A DNA stretch of 38,178 nucleotides, taken from an uncultured Eubacteriales bacterium (GTDB lineage: Bacteria > Bacillota > Clostridia > Oscillospirales > Oscillospiraceae). A program made the translations under genes and the position numbers. The notes beneath the pieces were generated by a model. It searched no databases. It saw only the letters and a list, made by a program, of their open reading frames with translations, and was not told the DNA's origin. Shown piece after piece: positions 6,697 through 15,202 of the stretch. Numbering within the stretch: position 1 is the stretch's first letter; each line of letters starts with the position of its first letter. Location of the stretch: assembly GCA_900550615.1 (NCBI GenBank), contig URSX01000005.1:1-38178 (forward strand), in the 5' to 3' direction.

Positions 6697-9201
6697 TCAG
6701 TCCAGGGCGTCATGGCTTTCAAATACATCCCGGATGGTGCCGGCCCGGTCAAATTCCGGCTCCGGCTCGGCCTTGCCCATCTGCATCTCCTGCCACTTGG
6801 CCTTGTCAATGAGCAGCTGCCGGGGCTTGGAGCCCTCGAAGGGGCCCACGATGCCCCGCTCCTCCATCTGATCCACCAGCCGGGCAGCCCGGGAATAGCC
6901 CAGTTTCAGCCGCCGCTGGAGCATAGACACGCTGGCCTGTCCCGTTTCCAGCACCACCTCCACGGCGGCAGGCAGCAATTCATCGCAGTCATCCGCCGGG
7001 GCAGAATCTGGGGCGGGGGAGCCCTTCTTGTCCTTCTCCTGCACCGCCTGCTCAATCTGACGGATCACATCCTCGGAGTAGGATGCCTCGCCCTTTTCCT
7101 TGATGAACTCCACCACCCGCTCAATCTCCTCCGCGGTGATGAAGCAGCCCTGGACACGCCGGGGCTTGCCCTCCCCCAGAGGGGCGTAAAGCATATCACC
7201 TTTACCAACCAGTTTCTCGGCACCGGGGGTGTCCAGAATGATCCGGGACTCCATGGAAGAGGCCACGGCGAAGGCGATGCGGCTGGGGATGTTAGCCTTC
7301 ATGAGGCCGGTGATGACATCGGCGGAGGGTCGCTGGGTGGCGATGACCAGATGCACACCGGCGGCGCGGCCCATCTGAGCCACTCGGCAGATGGAGTCCT
7401 CCACCTCCTTGGCGGCCACCAGCATCAGGTCGGCCAGCTCGTCGATGACTACCACCACGGAGGGCAGCTTTTTCATCTGTTCGCCGTTTTCATCCGGCTG
7501 GGCCTGGTCTGCCAGGGCATTGTAGGCGCTGAGTTCCTTCACGCCGTTTTCGGAGAAGAGCTTATAGCGCTTCATCATCTCAAACACCGCCCACTGCAGG
7601 GCACCGGCGGCCTTTTTGGGGTCCGTGACTACGGGGATCAGCAGATGGGGGATGCCGTTATAGGGGGCCAGCTCCACCATTTTTGGATCCACCATGATAA
7701 AGCGTACTTCCTCCGGGGTAGACTTATACAGCAGGCTTATGATGAGGGAGTTGGTGCAGACCGATTTACCGGAACCGGTGGTGCCGGCGATGAGCACATG
7801 GGGGAGCCGGGCAATATCGCCGATGATGCGGTTGCCGCCGATGTCCTTGCCCACGGCGAAGGCCACGGCGGACTTATGGCCGGTGAACTCCCGGGACTCG
7901 ATGACCTCCCGGATATGCACAGGGGTCACGGCCCGGTTGGGCACCTCGATGCCCACGGCGGAGATTTTCCCCGGCACCGGGGCGATGCGGACGCTGCCCA
8001 CGCCCAAGGCCAGGGCAATGTCATCGGAAAGGTTGGTGATCTTAGAGAGCTTTACACCCTGAGGCTGGGCAAATTCATATCGGGTGACGCTGGGGCCGCG
8101 AACCACATCGCCGGGCTGAGCATCCACGCCGAAGCTGCGGAGGGTATCCGCCAGGCGCTTGGAATTGCCGCGCATTTCCGCGCCAGCCTCGGTGAAGTTC
8201 CCGGCCTCTGCCGCGTCCAGCAGGGTAATGGGGGGATACTGGTATTGTTCCTCCGGTTCGGAAAGCTCCGCTTCCACCTGGCGGCTGACCTCCTCGGCGG
8301 CTGCCTGAAGGTCCACGGGAGAGATCTCCTCCCGGACGGGCTCGGCGGCAGGCTTGGCACCCGCAGGTTCTATGGGGGCAGCTTCGGCGGGTGCGGCCAC
8401 GGGTTCCGCCTTGGGGGGCTGCAGCACCTCGTCCGGCGTGGGCGTCCGGCGGCGGGAGAAGAAGGACTTTTTCTCCGCCTGCAGGGGCGGTTCCTCCGTG
8501 GCGGGAGGGGCTTCCTCGTCCAGAGGAATGTCGATCTGGGCCTTGCGGCGGGAGGCCGGCTTTTCGGCGGGCTGGGGCGGCGCAGACTCCGGGGATTCCG
8601 GTTCGTTTTCGGCCTCCTGAGCCCGCTGCGCGGCCCGGTCCCGGGCCTTTTGGGCCACCTGGGAGGGGGTGGTGCGCAGCATGACGAATACACAGACCAC
8701 CAGCCCCACAGCCGCCAAAATGGCAAACACAGCCTCGCTGATATACGCCTTGCCCAGCTCCGCCAGGCCGCCGCAGAGCACACCGCCGCCGGTGAGAGAC
8801 TGGCCCCCCGCCCACAGGGCGGAGAGGGACGCTCTCTCTATGGGCTTTGCCAGCAGCAGATGCAGCAGACTGCCGCCCAGCAGGGGGGTCAGCAGGGCGC
8901 ACAGCACCCGCCCGGCGGCTCTGAGCTCCCGGTGCAGCAGCAAAAACAGGCCGCTTACCAGCAGCATCACGGCCCACAGCCAGTAGCCGTAGCCGGACAG
9001 GCCCGTGAGAGCTCCGCGCAGGAGCTTCAGCAATACCGCGTCGGCATCAAAATAGCTCACGGATACGCACAGGGCCAGCAGCAGGCACACAATGCCGCCG
9101 CCGATGCGCGCAGCAGGGCTCTGCTTCCGGGGAGCGGGCTGGGGAGGGGCTTTTTTGCCGGATCTTTGTGTAGTTTTCTTCTTGTTGGTGGTTTGAGCCA
9201 T
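6697..9201 (-). CDS. ftsK: DNA translocase FtsK/SpoIIIE
   Basis: The 834-residue protein has the full FtsK/SpoIIIE layout. There is a basic N-terminus, four membrane spans within about residues 30-185, and a low-complexity Pro/Glu/Ala linker to about 330. The RecA-like motor follows, with Walker A AGTTGSGKSV near residue 475 and Walker B VVVVIDELADLM near 585. The C-terminal winged-helix gamma domain (MLQRRLKLGYSRAARLVDQM, then EERGIVGPFEGSKPRQ) reads KOPS/SRS-type DNA signals. It pumps chromosomal DNA through the division or sporulation septum. The length matches Firmicute SpoIIIE/FtsK. It lies between uppP (45 bases upstream) and the PPC gene. Confidence 0.96.
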   Translation of the reverse strand: MAQTTNKKKTTQRSGKKAPPQPAPRKQSPAARIGGGIVCLLLALCVSVSYFDADAVLLKLLRGALTGLSGYGYWLWAVMLLVSGLFLLLHRELRAAGRVLCALLTPLLGGSLLHLLLAKPIERASLSALWAGGQSLTGGGVLCGGLAELGKAYISEAVFAILAAVGLVVCVFVMLRTTPSQVAQKARDRAAQRAQEAENEPESPESAPPQPAEKPASRRKAQIDIPLDEEAPPATEEPPLQAEKKSFFSRRRTPTPDEVLQPPKAEPVAAPAEAAPIEPAGAKPAAEPVREEISPVDLQAAAEEVSRQVEAELSEPEEQYQYPPITLLDAAEAGNFTEAGAEMRGNSKRLADTLRSFGVDAQPGDVVRGPSVTRYEFAQPQGVKLSKITNLSDDIALALGVGSVRIAPVPGKISAVGIEVPNRAVTPVHIREVIESREFTGHKSAVAFAVGKDIGGNRIIGDIARLPHVLIAGTTGSGKSVCTNSLIISLLYKSTPEEVRFIMVDPKMVELAPYNGIPHLLIPVVTDPKKAAGALQWAVFEMMKRYKLFSENGVKELSAYNALADQAQPDENGEQMKKLPSVVVVIDELADLMLVAAKEVEDSICRVAQMGRAAGVHLVIATQRPSADVITGLMKANIPSRIAFAVASSMESRIILDTPGAEKLVGKGDMLYAPLGEGKPRRVQGCFITAEEIERVVEFIKEKGEASYSEDVIRQIEQAVQEKDKKGSPAPDSAPADDCDELLPAAVEVVLETGQASVSMLQRRLKLGYSRAARLVDQMEERGIVGPFEGSKPRQLLIDKAKWQEMQMGKAEPEPEFDRAGTIRDVFESHDALD

Positions 9202-9246
9202 GGTATCTCCCGTTCTGCCGCCGGGGCGGCACGCAGATGTATAAAC

Positions 9247-10083
9247 TTAGTGTTTGATCAGATTCAGAATGAGGGTCAGTGCACCCACCGCCCAGCAGTA
9301 GTAGGCGAAGAAGCCAAACTTGCCCTTGCTTGCAATCATCTTCAGCAGGCGGATGCACAGGTAGCCCACCACAGCGGCGGTGAGCACACCCACCAGGTAC
9401 ACAGGCACCTGACTCCAGTCGATGCCGACATCGATGGCATCCTTCAGGCTGAGAATGTTGGCCCCCAGCACGGCGGGGATGCTCAGCAGGAAGGAAAAGC
9501 GCACGGCAAACCGCCGCTCATAACCCACAAAGCAGCCGGTGGTGATGGTCATGCCGGAGCGGGAAATGCCGGGCATGGTGGCAATGGCCTGGCCGATGCC
9601 CACGATGAGAGCGGAGAGAACACTGGCGCTGGCCTCGGTCTTGCGGCCTTTTCTCACCCGGTCACTGGCAAAGAGCAGGAAGCCTGTGACCAGCAGTGCG
9701 CAGCCGATGAAGACCATGTTGCTGCTGAGGGCCTGCACCTTATCTTTAATAGGCAGCACCGCAAACAGCGGGAGCGTACCCACGATGATCAGCAAAATCA
9801 GCCGCCGGGCGGGAGGCACAGGGGTGGGGGTGGAATGACGGGCAAGGTCCCGCACGCCGAGGATCAGCTCCCGGACCATGTCCCTGATCTCGCCCCAATA
9901 GGCTACGAACACGGCCACCAGCGTGCCCAGGTGCAGCAGCACGTCAAAGAACTCCGGCACCACGCCGGCATCCTGCATGCCCAGCAGATTCTGGGCGATG
10001 GCCAGATGGCCGCTGCTGGAGATGGGCAGGAACTCCGCGATGCCCTGGATGAGGCCCAGCAGAAAGGATGAAAAAAACGACAT
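9247..10083 (-). CDS. uppP: Undecaprenyl-diphosphatase UppP (BacA)
   Basis: The 278-residue integral membrane enzyme recycles undecaprenyl pyrophosphate to the monophosphate carrier used for peptidoglycan and surface polysaccharides. Both signature motifs are present: QGIAEFLPISSSGHLAI (residues 13-29, with Glu17 and His26) and MPGISRSG (near residues 170-176). I start at 10083, where AGGAG lies about 10 bases upstream. A longer frame to 10167 has no ribosome site. Lying just upstream of the polysaccharide locus on the other strand is functionally apt, because that pathway consumes the same lipid carrier. Conferring bacitracin tolerance is known for the family. Confidence 0.95.
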   Translation of the reverse strand: MSFFSSFLLGLIQGIAEFLPISSSGHLAIAQNLLGMQDAGVVPEFFDVLLHLGTLVAVFVAYWGEIRDMVRELILGVRDLARHSTPTPVPPARRLILLIIVGTLPLFAVLPIKDKVQALSSNMVFIGCALLVTGFLLFASDRVRKGRKTEASASVLSALIVGIGQAIATMPGISRSGMTITTGCFVGYERRFAVRFSFLLSIPAVLGANILSLKDAIDVGIDWSQVPVYLVGVLTAAVVGYLCIRLLKMIASKGKFGFFAYYCWAVGALTLILNLIKH

Positions 10084-10262
10084 ATGTATCGATCTCCTAT
10101 CTATAATATGATTATAAAATGTATAATTCTGTCGGAAAATTACGGAACGTATTCGGCTTTTCCGCATTGGATATTTATTATAGCATATTTACCTGCGAAT
10201 TTCCACCCTTTCTCGTACCTGTCCGGAGGGAATGGAGGCGGCGCATTGTTCACAAAAAAGCC

Positions 10263-10291
10263 TTGATTTGAATAGGGGACAGTGCTATACT
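10263..10291 (+). promoter_or_regulatory. Promoter of the polysaccharide locus
   Basis: TTGATT (10263-10268), 17 bases, TATACT (10286-10291), followed by a 65-70 base leader to the first gene. No other promoter this good is seen before about 25.6 kb, so much of the locus may be one transcript. Confidence 0.65.
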
Positions 10292-10362
10292 TTTTATACT
10301 TATGTAGCATACCCCATTTTACCCTTTTTCAGGGGAAAACCTTTGGAAACGAGGAAGAACAA

Positions 10363-11562
10363 ATGCGAAAAATTCCATTTAGTCCTCCGGACATCACGGA
10401 GGAAGAGATACAGGAAGTTTGTCAGGCCCTCCGCTCCGGCTGGATCACCACCGGGCCCAAAACCAAGGAATTTGAGCGGCAGATTGCCGCGTTCTGCGGC
10501 ACGGACAGGGCAGTATGTCTCAACTCGGCAACAGCCTGCCTGGAGATGACCCTGCGCATTCTGGGCATCGGCCCCGGGGACGAGGTCATCACCTCCGCCT
10601 ATACCTACACCGCCTCCGCCAGCCCCGTGTGCCATGTGGGCGCTAAGCTGGTGCTGGTGGATACCCTTCCCGGCTCCTATGAGATGGATCCGGAGAAGCT
10701 GGCGGCGGCCATCACGGAGCGCACCAAGGCGGTGATCCCCGTGGATCTGGGCGGAATCCTGGCGGATTACGACACGATCTATGCAGTTGTGGAAGATAAG
10801 AAAGCGCTGTTTACCCCGGAGAGCGAGCTGCAAAAGAAGATCGGTCGGGTGGCTGTGGTGGCCGACGGGGCCCATAGCTTCGGCGCGGTGCGCCACGGCA
10901 AGCGCTCCGGCTGCTTTGCGGATTTTACCACCTTCTCCTTCCACGCGGTGAAGAACCTCACCACCGCAGAGGGTGGCGCGGCCACCTGGAATCCGGTCCT
11001 GGGCCTGGATGACGAGGCTATTTATAAGCAGTATATGCTCCTGAGCCTTCACGGCCAGAGCAAGGACGCCCTGGCCAAGACCAAGCCCGGCGCATGGGAA
11101 TATGATATTGTTGCGCCATTGTATAAGTGCAATATGACGGACATCATGGCGGGCATCGGTCTTGCCCAGCTGCGGCGCTATCCGGGACTGCTGGAAAAGC
11201 GCTATAAGCTGGTGCGGCTTTATAATGAACTGCTTGCCGATTGCGGCGTGGAGCACGCCCCCCACTTTAGAGAGGATGAGACGTCCAGCTGCCACCTGTA
11301 CCTGGCCCGGCTCACGGGCAAGACCATGGCCCAGCGGGGCGAGATCATCGAGAAAATGGCAGAGCAGGGCGTGGCCACCAATGTGCATTATAAGCCCCTG
11401 CCCCTGCTGACGGCCTATAAGGATCTGGGCTTTGATGTGGGGGACTATCCCAATGCCTTTGCCCAGTTTGAAAACGAAATCACCTTGCCCCTGTATTCCA
11501 CACTGACGGAGGAGGACGTGCGGTATATCTGCAAGACACTCAAGGAGTGCCTGCGGGGATAA
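10363..11562 (+). CDS. DegT/DnrJ/EryC1 sugar aminotransferase
   Basis: The 399-residue PLP enzyme is of the nucleotide-sugar aminotransferase family. Pro-rich entry SPPDITEEEIQEVCQALRSG is followed by the phosphate-binding NSATACLEMTLRILGI. The PLP-binding Asp lies in VVADGAHSFGAV and the Schiff-base lysine is Lys197 in FSFHAVKNLTTAEGG. It transfers an amino group from glutamate to a keto sugar, most often a UDP-4-keto-6-deoxy sugar when next to a PglC-like transferase. No 4,6-dehydratase lies in the window, so its substrate must be made elsewhere. The start at 10363 is set by GAGGA 8 bases upstream. First gene of the polysaccharide locus. Confidence 0.9.
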   Translation: MRKIPFSPPDITEEEIQEVCQALRSGWITTGPKTKEFERQIAAFCGTDRAVCLNSATACLEMTLRILGIGPGDEVITSAYTYTASASPVCHVGAKLVLVDTLPGSYEMDPEKLAAAITERTKAVIPVDLGGILADYDTIYAVVEDKKALFTPESELQKKIGRVAVVADGAHSFGAVRHGKRSGCFADFTTFSFHAVKNLTTAEGGAATWNPVLGLDDEAIYKQYMLLSLHGQSKDALAKTKPGAWEYDIVAPLYKCNMTDIMAGIGLAQLRRYPGLLEKRYKLVRLYNELLADCGVEHAPHFREDETSSCHLYLARLTGKTMAQRGEIIEKMAEQGVATNVHYKPLPLLTAYKDLGFDVGDYPNAFAQFENEITLPLYSTLTEEDVRYICKTLKECLRG

Positions 11563-11581
11563 CGGAAGGAAAATTTGTTTT

Positions 11582-12238
11582 ATGGATACAGAGAATACCT
11601 CGGCGCAGCAGCCCTTTGAGCGCATCACACCGCCGTCTGCCGGCACCATGGCGTGCAAGCGGCTGTTTGATATAATATGTGCGGCCCTGGGACTGATAGT
11701 CCTGAGTCCGCTGCTGCTGGTGGTGTCGCTGCTGGTGGGCATCACATCCCCCGGCGGAGTATTCTTCCGGCAGGAGCGCATCGGAAAGGACGGCAAGCCC
11801 TTTCGAATCTTCAAGTTCCGCTCCATGCGCAAGGATAACGCAGGGCTGAAGATCACCACCGGCAATGACAGCCGCATTACCCCCGTGGGCCGCTTCCTGC
11901 GCAAGAGTAAGATAGACGAGCTGCCCCAGCTCATCAACGTGCTGGTGGGGGACATGAGCTTCGTGGGCCCCCGGCCGGAGGTGGCGGACTATGTGGACCT
12001 CTATACGCCTTATCAGCGTCAGGTGCTGCAGGTGCGGCCGGGCGTCACTGGCATCGCCTCCATCCGCTTCCGCAATGAAAACGATCTGCTTACAGCCAGC
12101 GACGATCCCAACCGCACCTATATTGAGGAGATCATGCCCCGGAAGATCCGGCTGGATCTGGAGTATATCCCCCATGCCTCGGTGCCGTATGACATCAAGC
12201 TGATTTTTCAGACCCTTGGAGCGGTCATTAAGGAGTAA
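11582..12238 (+). CDS. PglC-like polyprenol sugar-phosphate transferase (initiating)
   Basis: The 218-residue bacterial sugar transferase is of the small monotopic class. It has one re-entrant membrane helix (about residues 28-52), then RQERIGKDGKPFRIFKFRSM, the catalytic Asp-Glu pair in SKIDELPQLINVLVGDMSFV, and the GPRPEV motif. Such enzymes move a sugar phosphate from a UDP-sugar to undecaprenyl phosphate and start the repeat unit. The sugar is not predictable, although the preceding aminotransferase suggests a diacetamido or amino-deoxy sugar as in PglC systems (inference). The N-terminal ~25 residues are an extra polar extension. The ribosome site (GGAAGG) is unusually far, about 12 bases. 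Confidence 0.9.
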   Translation: MDTENTSAQQPFERITPPSAGTMACKRLFDIICAALGLIVLSPLLLVVSLLVGITSPGGVFFRQERIGKDGKPFRIFKFRSMRKDNAGLKITTGNDSRITPVGRFLRKSKIDELPQLINVLVGDMSFVGPRPEVADYVDLYTPYQRQVLQVRPGVTGIASIRFRNENDLLTASDDPNRTYIEEIMPRKIRLDLEYIPHASVPYDIKLIFQTLGAVIKE

Positions 12239-12246
12239 AAGACTAT

Positions 12247-13491
12247 ATGAGGATTTGGCTTATCAACCACTACGCCGTCCCGCCCCAGTACTACCCCCTG
12301 GCCCGGCAGAATTACTTTGCAAGGTATCTGATGCAAAAGGGCCATGAGGTGACCATTTTTGCAGCCAGCACCGTGCATAACTCCGACCTGAACCTCATCG
12401 AGGATGACACCCCCTACCGGGAGGATGTGGTGGACGGGGTGCACTATGTGCTCATCCGCTGCAAGGGCTACCACGGCAACGGAGCCTCCCGCATTCTGAA
12501 TATGCAGGAATTTGCCCGGAAGCTGCCGGGCGTGTGCGATCAATACCCTAGGCCCGATGCCATTGTGGCCACGTCTATGCCCCCTATGTCCTGCGCGGCG
12601 GGCATCAAGCTGGCCCGGAAATACGGCTGCCGGGGCATCGCGGAGATTGCCGACCTGTGGCCCGAGAGCCTGATCGCCTACGGCATTGCCGGGGCACATA
12701 ACCCGGCGGTGCTGTGGCTGCGCCGGGTGGAGAAATGGATCTACACCAGGTCGGACGCCGTGGTATTCACCATGGAGGGCGCCTACGACTATATCAGGGA
12801 GCAACGCTGGGAGAAGGCGGTGCCCCGGAGCAAGGTGCACTATATCAATAACGGCGTGGATCTGGAGCAGTTCAATTATAATAAAGACAACTTCCGGGTG
12901 GACGATCCGGATCTGGAGGATTCAGACACCTTCAAGGTGGTCTACACCGGCTCCATCCGCCAGGTGAACAATCTGGGCCTGCTGCTGGACGCGGCCAGGG
13001 AGGTAAAGGATCCCCGGGTGCGCTTTCTCGTCTGGGGCGACGGCGACGAGCGGCCTGCTCTGGAGAAGCGGGTGCAGGATGAAAAGATCGGAAACGTGGT
13101 CTTCAAGGGCCGGGTGGAGAAGAAATTCGTGCCGTCCATTGTCAGCCGGGCGGATGTGAACATTGCCCACAACACGCCCTCGCCGCTGTTCCGCTTTGGC
13201 ATCAGCTTTAACAAGATGTTTGATTATCTGGCTGCCGGAAAGCCGGTGCTGTCTGACTTCCCGTGCCCGTATAACCCGGCCACGGATCACGGCGCAGGGC
13301 TGGACGTGCAGCAGCCGGACGCAGTGTCCATCGCCCGGGCGGTGGAAAAAATGGCGGCCATGCCGCCGCAGGAGCGGGAGGCCATAGCCCGCAATGCCCT
13401 GCGCACGGCGCAGGAATACGACTTCAGGAAACTGACTGACAAGCTGCTGGATGTCATCGAGCATCCGGTGGCTGTCGGAGAGGAGGAATAA
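12247..13491 (+). CDS. Family 4 glycosyltransferase, WbuB-like
   Basis: The 414-residue GT-B fold enzyme has an N-terminal acceptor domain MRIWLINHYAVPPQYYPLAR. It carries the DLWPES motif (residues 137-142) characteristic of the WbuB/WcaI-like group. The C-terminal donor domain shows VVYTGSIRQVNNLGLLLDAA, FLVWGDGDERPALEK and FDYLAAGKPVLSD. Such retaining enzymes add an amino sugar or deoxy sugar to the lipid-linked chain on the cytoplasmic side. It starts 8 bases after the previous stop, with the ribosome site AAGGAG inside the end of that gene, so it is translationally close-coupled. Confidence 0.9.
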   Translation: MRIWLINHYAVPPQYYPLARQNYFARYLMQKGHEVTIFAASTVHNSDLNLIEDDTPYREDVVDGVHYVLIRCKGYHGNGASRILNMQEFARKLPGVCDQYPRPDAIVATSMPPMSCAAGIKLARKYGCRGIAEIADLWPESLIAYGIAGAHNPAVLWLRRVEKWIYTRSDAVVFTMEGAYDYIREQRWEKAVPRSKVHYINNGVDLEQFNYNKDNFRVDDPDLEDSDTFKVVYTGSIRQVNNLGLLLDAAREVKDPRVRFLVWGDGDERPALEKRVQDEKIGNVVFKGRVEKKFVPSIVSRADVNIAHNTPSPLFRFGISFNKMFDYLAAGKPVLSDFPCPYNPATDHGAGLDVQQPDAVSIARAVEKMAAMPPQEREAIARNALRTAQEYDFRKLTDKLLDVIEHPVAVGEEE

Positions 13492-13492
13492 T

Positions 13493-14620
13493 ATGCAATT
13501 TATTGACCTGAAGGCCCAGTACGCGGCCTTAAAAGACGAGATCAACGCCAATATCCAGGCGGTGCTGGACTCCGCCCAGTTCATCGGCGGCCCCCAGGTG
13601 AAGCAGCTGGAGGGAGAGCTGGCGGACTTCGTGGGCCGCAAGCACTGCATCACCTGCGCCAACGGCACCGACGCCCTGCAGATCGCCTTCATGGTGGCCG
13701 GCGTGGGAGCGGGGGACGCCGTGTTCTGCCCGGACATGACCTTCATCTCCTCCACGGAGCCGGCCAAGATGTTCGGGGCTACCTCTGTGTTCTGCGACAT
13801 CACGGCTGACACCTATACCCTCTGCCCGGAGAGCCTGGAAAAGCAGATCCAGGCCGTGCTGGCCGAGGGCAAGCTCAAGCCCAAGGCCGTGGTGGCCGTG
13901 GACATCCTGGGCAATCCCTGTGACTTTGACGCCATCGCGCCCATCTGCGAAAAGTACGGCCTGACCCTCATTGAGGATGCGGCCCAGGCCTTCGGCGCAT
14001 CCAATAAGGGGCGCAAGTGCTGCTCCTTCGGCTATATTGCCACTACCTCCTTCTTCCCGGCAAAGCCCCTGGGCTGCTACGGCGACGGCGGCGCCATCTT
14101 CACCGATGACGATGCCGCGGCGGACGTGATCCGCTCCCTGTGCGTTCACGGCAAGGGCCCCGGCGGCAAGTACGATAACATCCGTGTGGGCATGAACTCC
14201 CGGCTGGATACCATCCAGGCGGCGGTGCTGCTGCCCAAGCTGAAGGCGCTGAAGGGCTATGAGATCGACCGCCGCCAAGAGGTGGCCGGGCGGTATAACG
14301 ATGCCTTCTGCAGGGATTTCACCGTGCCCTTTGTGGCGGAGGGGTGCGTGTCCGCCTGGGCTCAGTATGCCATTCTGGCCAAGGATACCCAGACCCGGGA
14401 CAAGATCATTGCCCATCTGAAGGAAAAGAATATCCCCAACATGATCTACTATCCCACTCCCCAGCACGCCCTGCCGGTGTTCAAGGCGGAGCCCCACTAC
14501 GGGGAGACCTTCAAAAACGCCGACGACTACTGCGACCGGACCCTGTCGCTGCCCATGCACCCATACATGGACGAGGCGGAGCAGCAGATGGTCATTGACG
14601 CAGTACGGGAGGCACTGTGA
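13493..14620 (+). CDS. wbpE: UDP-GlcNAc(3keto)A aminotransferase, WbpE/WlbC type
   Basis: The 375-residue DegT-family PLP enzyme starts MQFIDLKAQYAALKDEINAN and has the Schiff-base lysine Lys191 in TTSFFPAKPLGCYGDGGA, the typical WbpE/WlbC signature. WbpE converts UDP-2-acetamido-2-deoxy-3-keto-glucuronate to the 3-amino sugar. The whole set for the pathway is here: the 6-dehydrogenase at 15203, the WbpB/WlbA oxidoreductase at 18886 and the acetyltransferase at 14620. That makes this assignment stronger than for the other DegT enzyme. The start is one base after the previous stop with GGAGG 6 bases upstream. The stop overlaps the next gene (TGATG). Confidence 0.9.
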   Translation: MQFIDLKAQYAALKDEINANIQAVLDSAQFIGGPQVKQLEGELADFVGRKHCITCANGTDALQIAFMVAGVGAGDAVFCPDMTFISSTEPAKMFGATSVFCDITADTYTLCPESLEKQIQAVLAEGKLKPKAVVAVDILGNPCDFDAIAPICEKYGLTLIEDAAQAFGASNKGRKCCSFGYIATTSFFPAKPLGCYGDGGAIFTDDDAAADVIRSLCVHGKGPGGKYDNIRVGMNSRLDTIQAAVLLPKLKALKGYEIDRRQEVAGRYNDAFCRDFTVPFVAEGCVSAWAQYAILAKDTQTRDKIIAHLKEKNIPNMIYYPTPQHALPVFKAEPHYGETFKNADDYCDRTLSLPMHPYMDEAEQQMVIDAVREAL

Positions 14621-15201
14621 TGGAGGAGAAGTATTTTGTGCATCCCTCCAGCTTTGTGGATGAGGATGTGGAGATCGGCGAGGGCACCAAGATCTGGCAC
14701 TTCTGCCACATTCAGAAGGGGGCCCGTATCGGCAAGCGCTGCTCCCTGGGGCAGAATGTCAATGTCAGCAACCATGTGAAGGTGGGGGACGGCTGCAAGC
14801 TGCAGAATAATGTCTCCCTGTATGAGGGGGTGGAGCTGGAGGACTATGTGTTCTGCGGCCCCTCCTGTGTGTTCACCAACGACCTGACCCCCCGGGCCAA
14901 GTATCCCAAGGGCAGCGCCGGGTATCATAAGACTCTCATTAAGGAGGGCGCATCCATCGGTGCCAATGCCACCATTGTCTGCGGCCACACCGTGGGCCGC
15001 TGGGCCCTCATCGGGGCTGGCGCCGTGGTGGCCTGCAATGTGCCCGATCATGCGCTGATGCTGGGCGTTCCCGCCAGGCAGAGGGGTTGGGCCTGCCAGT
15101 GCGGCGCACTGCTGCACTTTGACGGGGAAACGGCCACCTGTACCGCCTGCGGCAGGAGCTATCGGATGAAAGCGGAAAACGAAGTGGAGGAGTGTAAGTA
15201 A
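14620..15201 (+). CDS. wbpD: UDP-3-amino-sugar N-acetyltransferase, WbpD/WlbB type
   Basis: The 193-residue left-handed beta-helix (hexapeptide) acyltransferase has repeats such as VEIGEGTKIWHFCHIQKGAR and IGKRCSLGQNVNVSNHVKVG, then the FCGPSCVFTNDLTPRAKYP loop of the WbpD/WlbB family. It acetylates the 3-amino group of UDP-GlcNAc(3NH2)A with acetyl-CoA, giving UDP-GlcNAc(3NAc)A. The C-terminus carries a small zinc-ribbon-like tail with Cys pairs CQC and CTAC (about residues 163-183). A GTG at 14617 also exists, but ATG 14620 has the better-spaced GGGAGG. Overlap with wbpE implies coupled translation. Confidence 0.9.
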   Translation: MEEKYFVHPSSFVDEDVEIGEGTKIWHFCHIQKGARIGKRCSLGQNVNVSNHVKVGDGCKLQNNVSLYEGVELEDYVFCGPSCVFTNDLTPRAKYPKGSAGYHKTLIKEGASIGANATIVCGHTVGRWALIGAGAVVACNVPDHALMLGVPARQRGWACQCGALLHFDGETATCTACGRSYRMKAENEVEECK

Positions 15202-15202
15202 T

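Noticed and set aside
5713..10071. Very long open frame (over 1400 codons) on the + strand across rarD, PPC, ftsK and uppP
   Set aside because: It runs antisense or out of frame to four well-recognised genes and its protein is His/Gly/Gln rich with no domain. It is an artefact of high third-position G+C.
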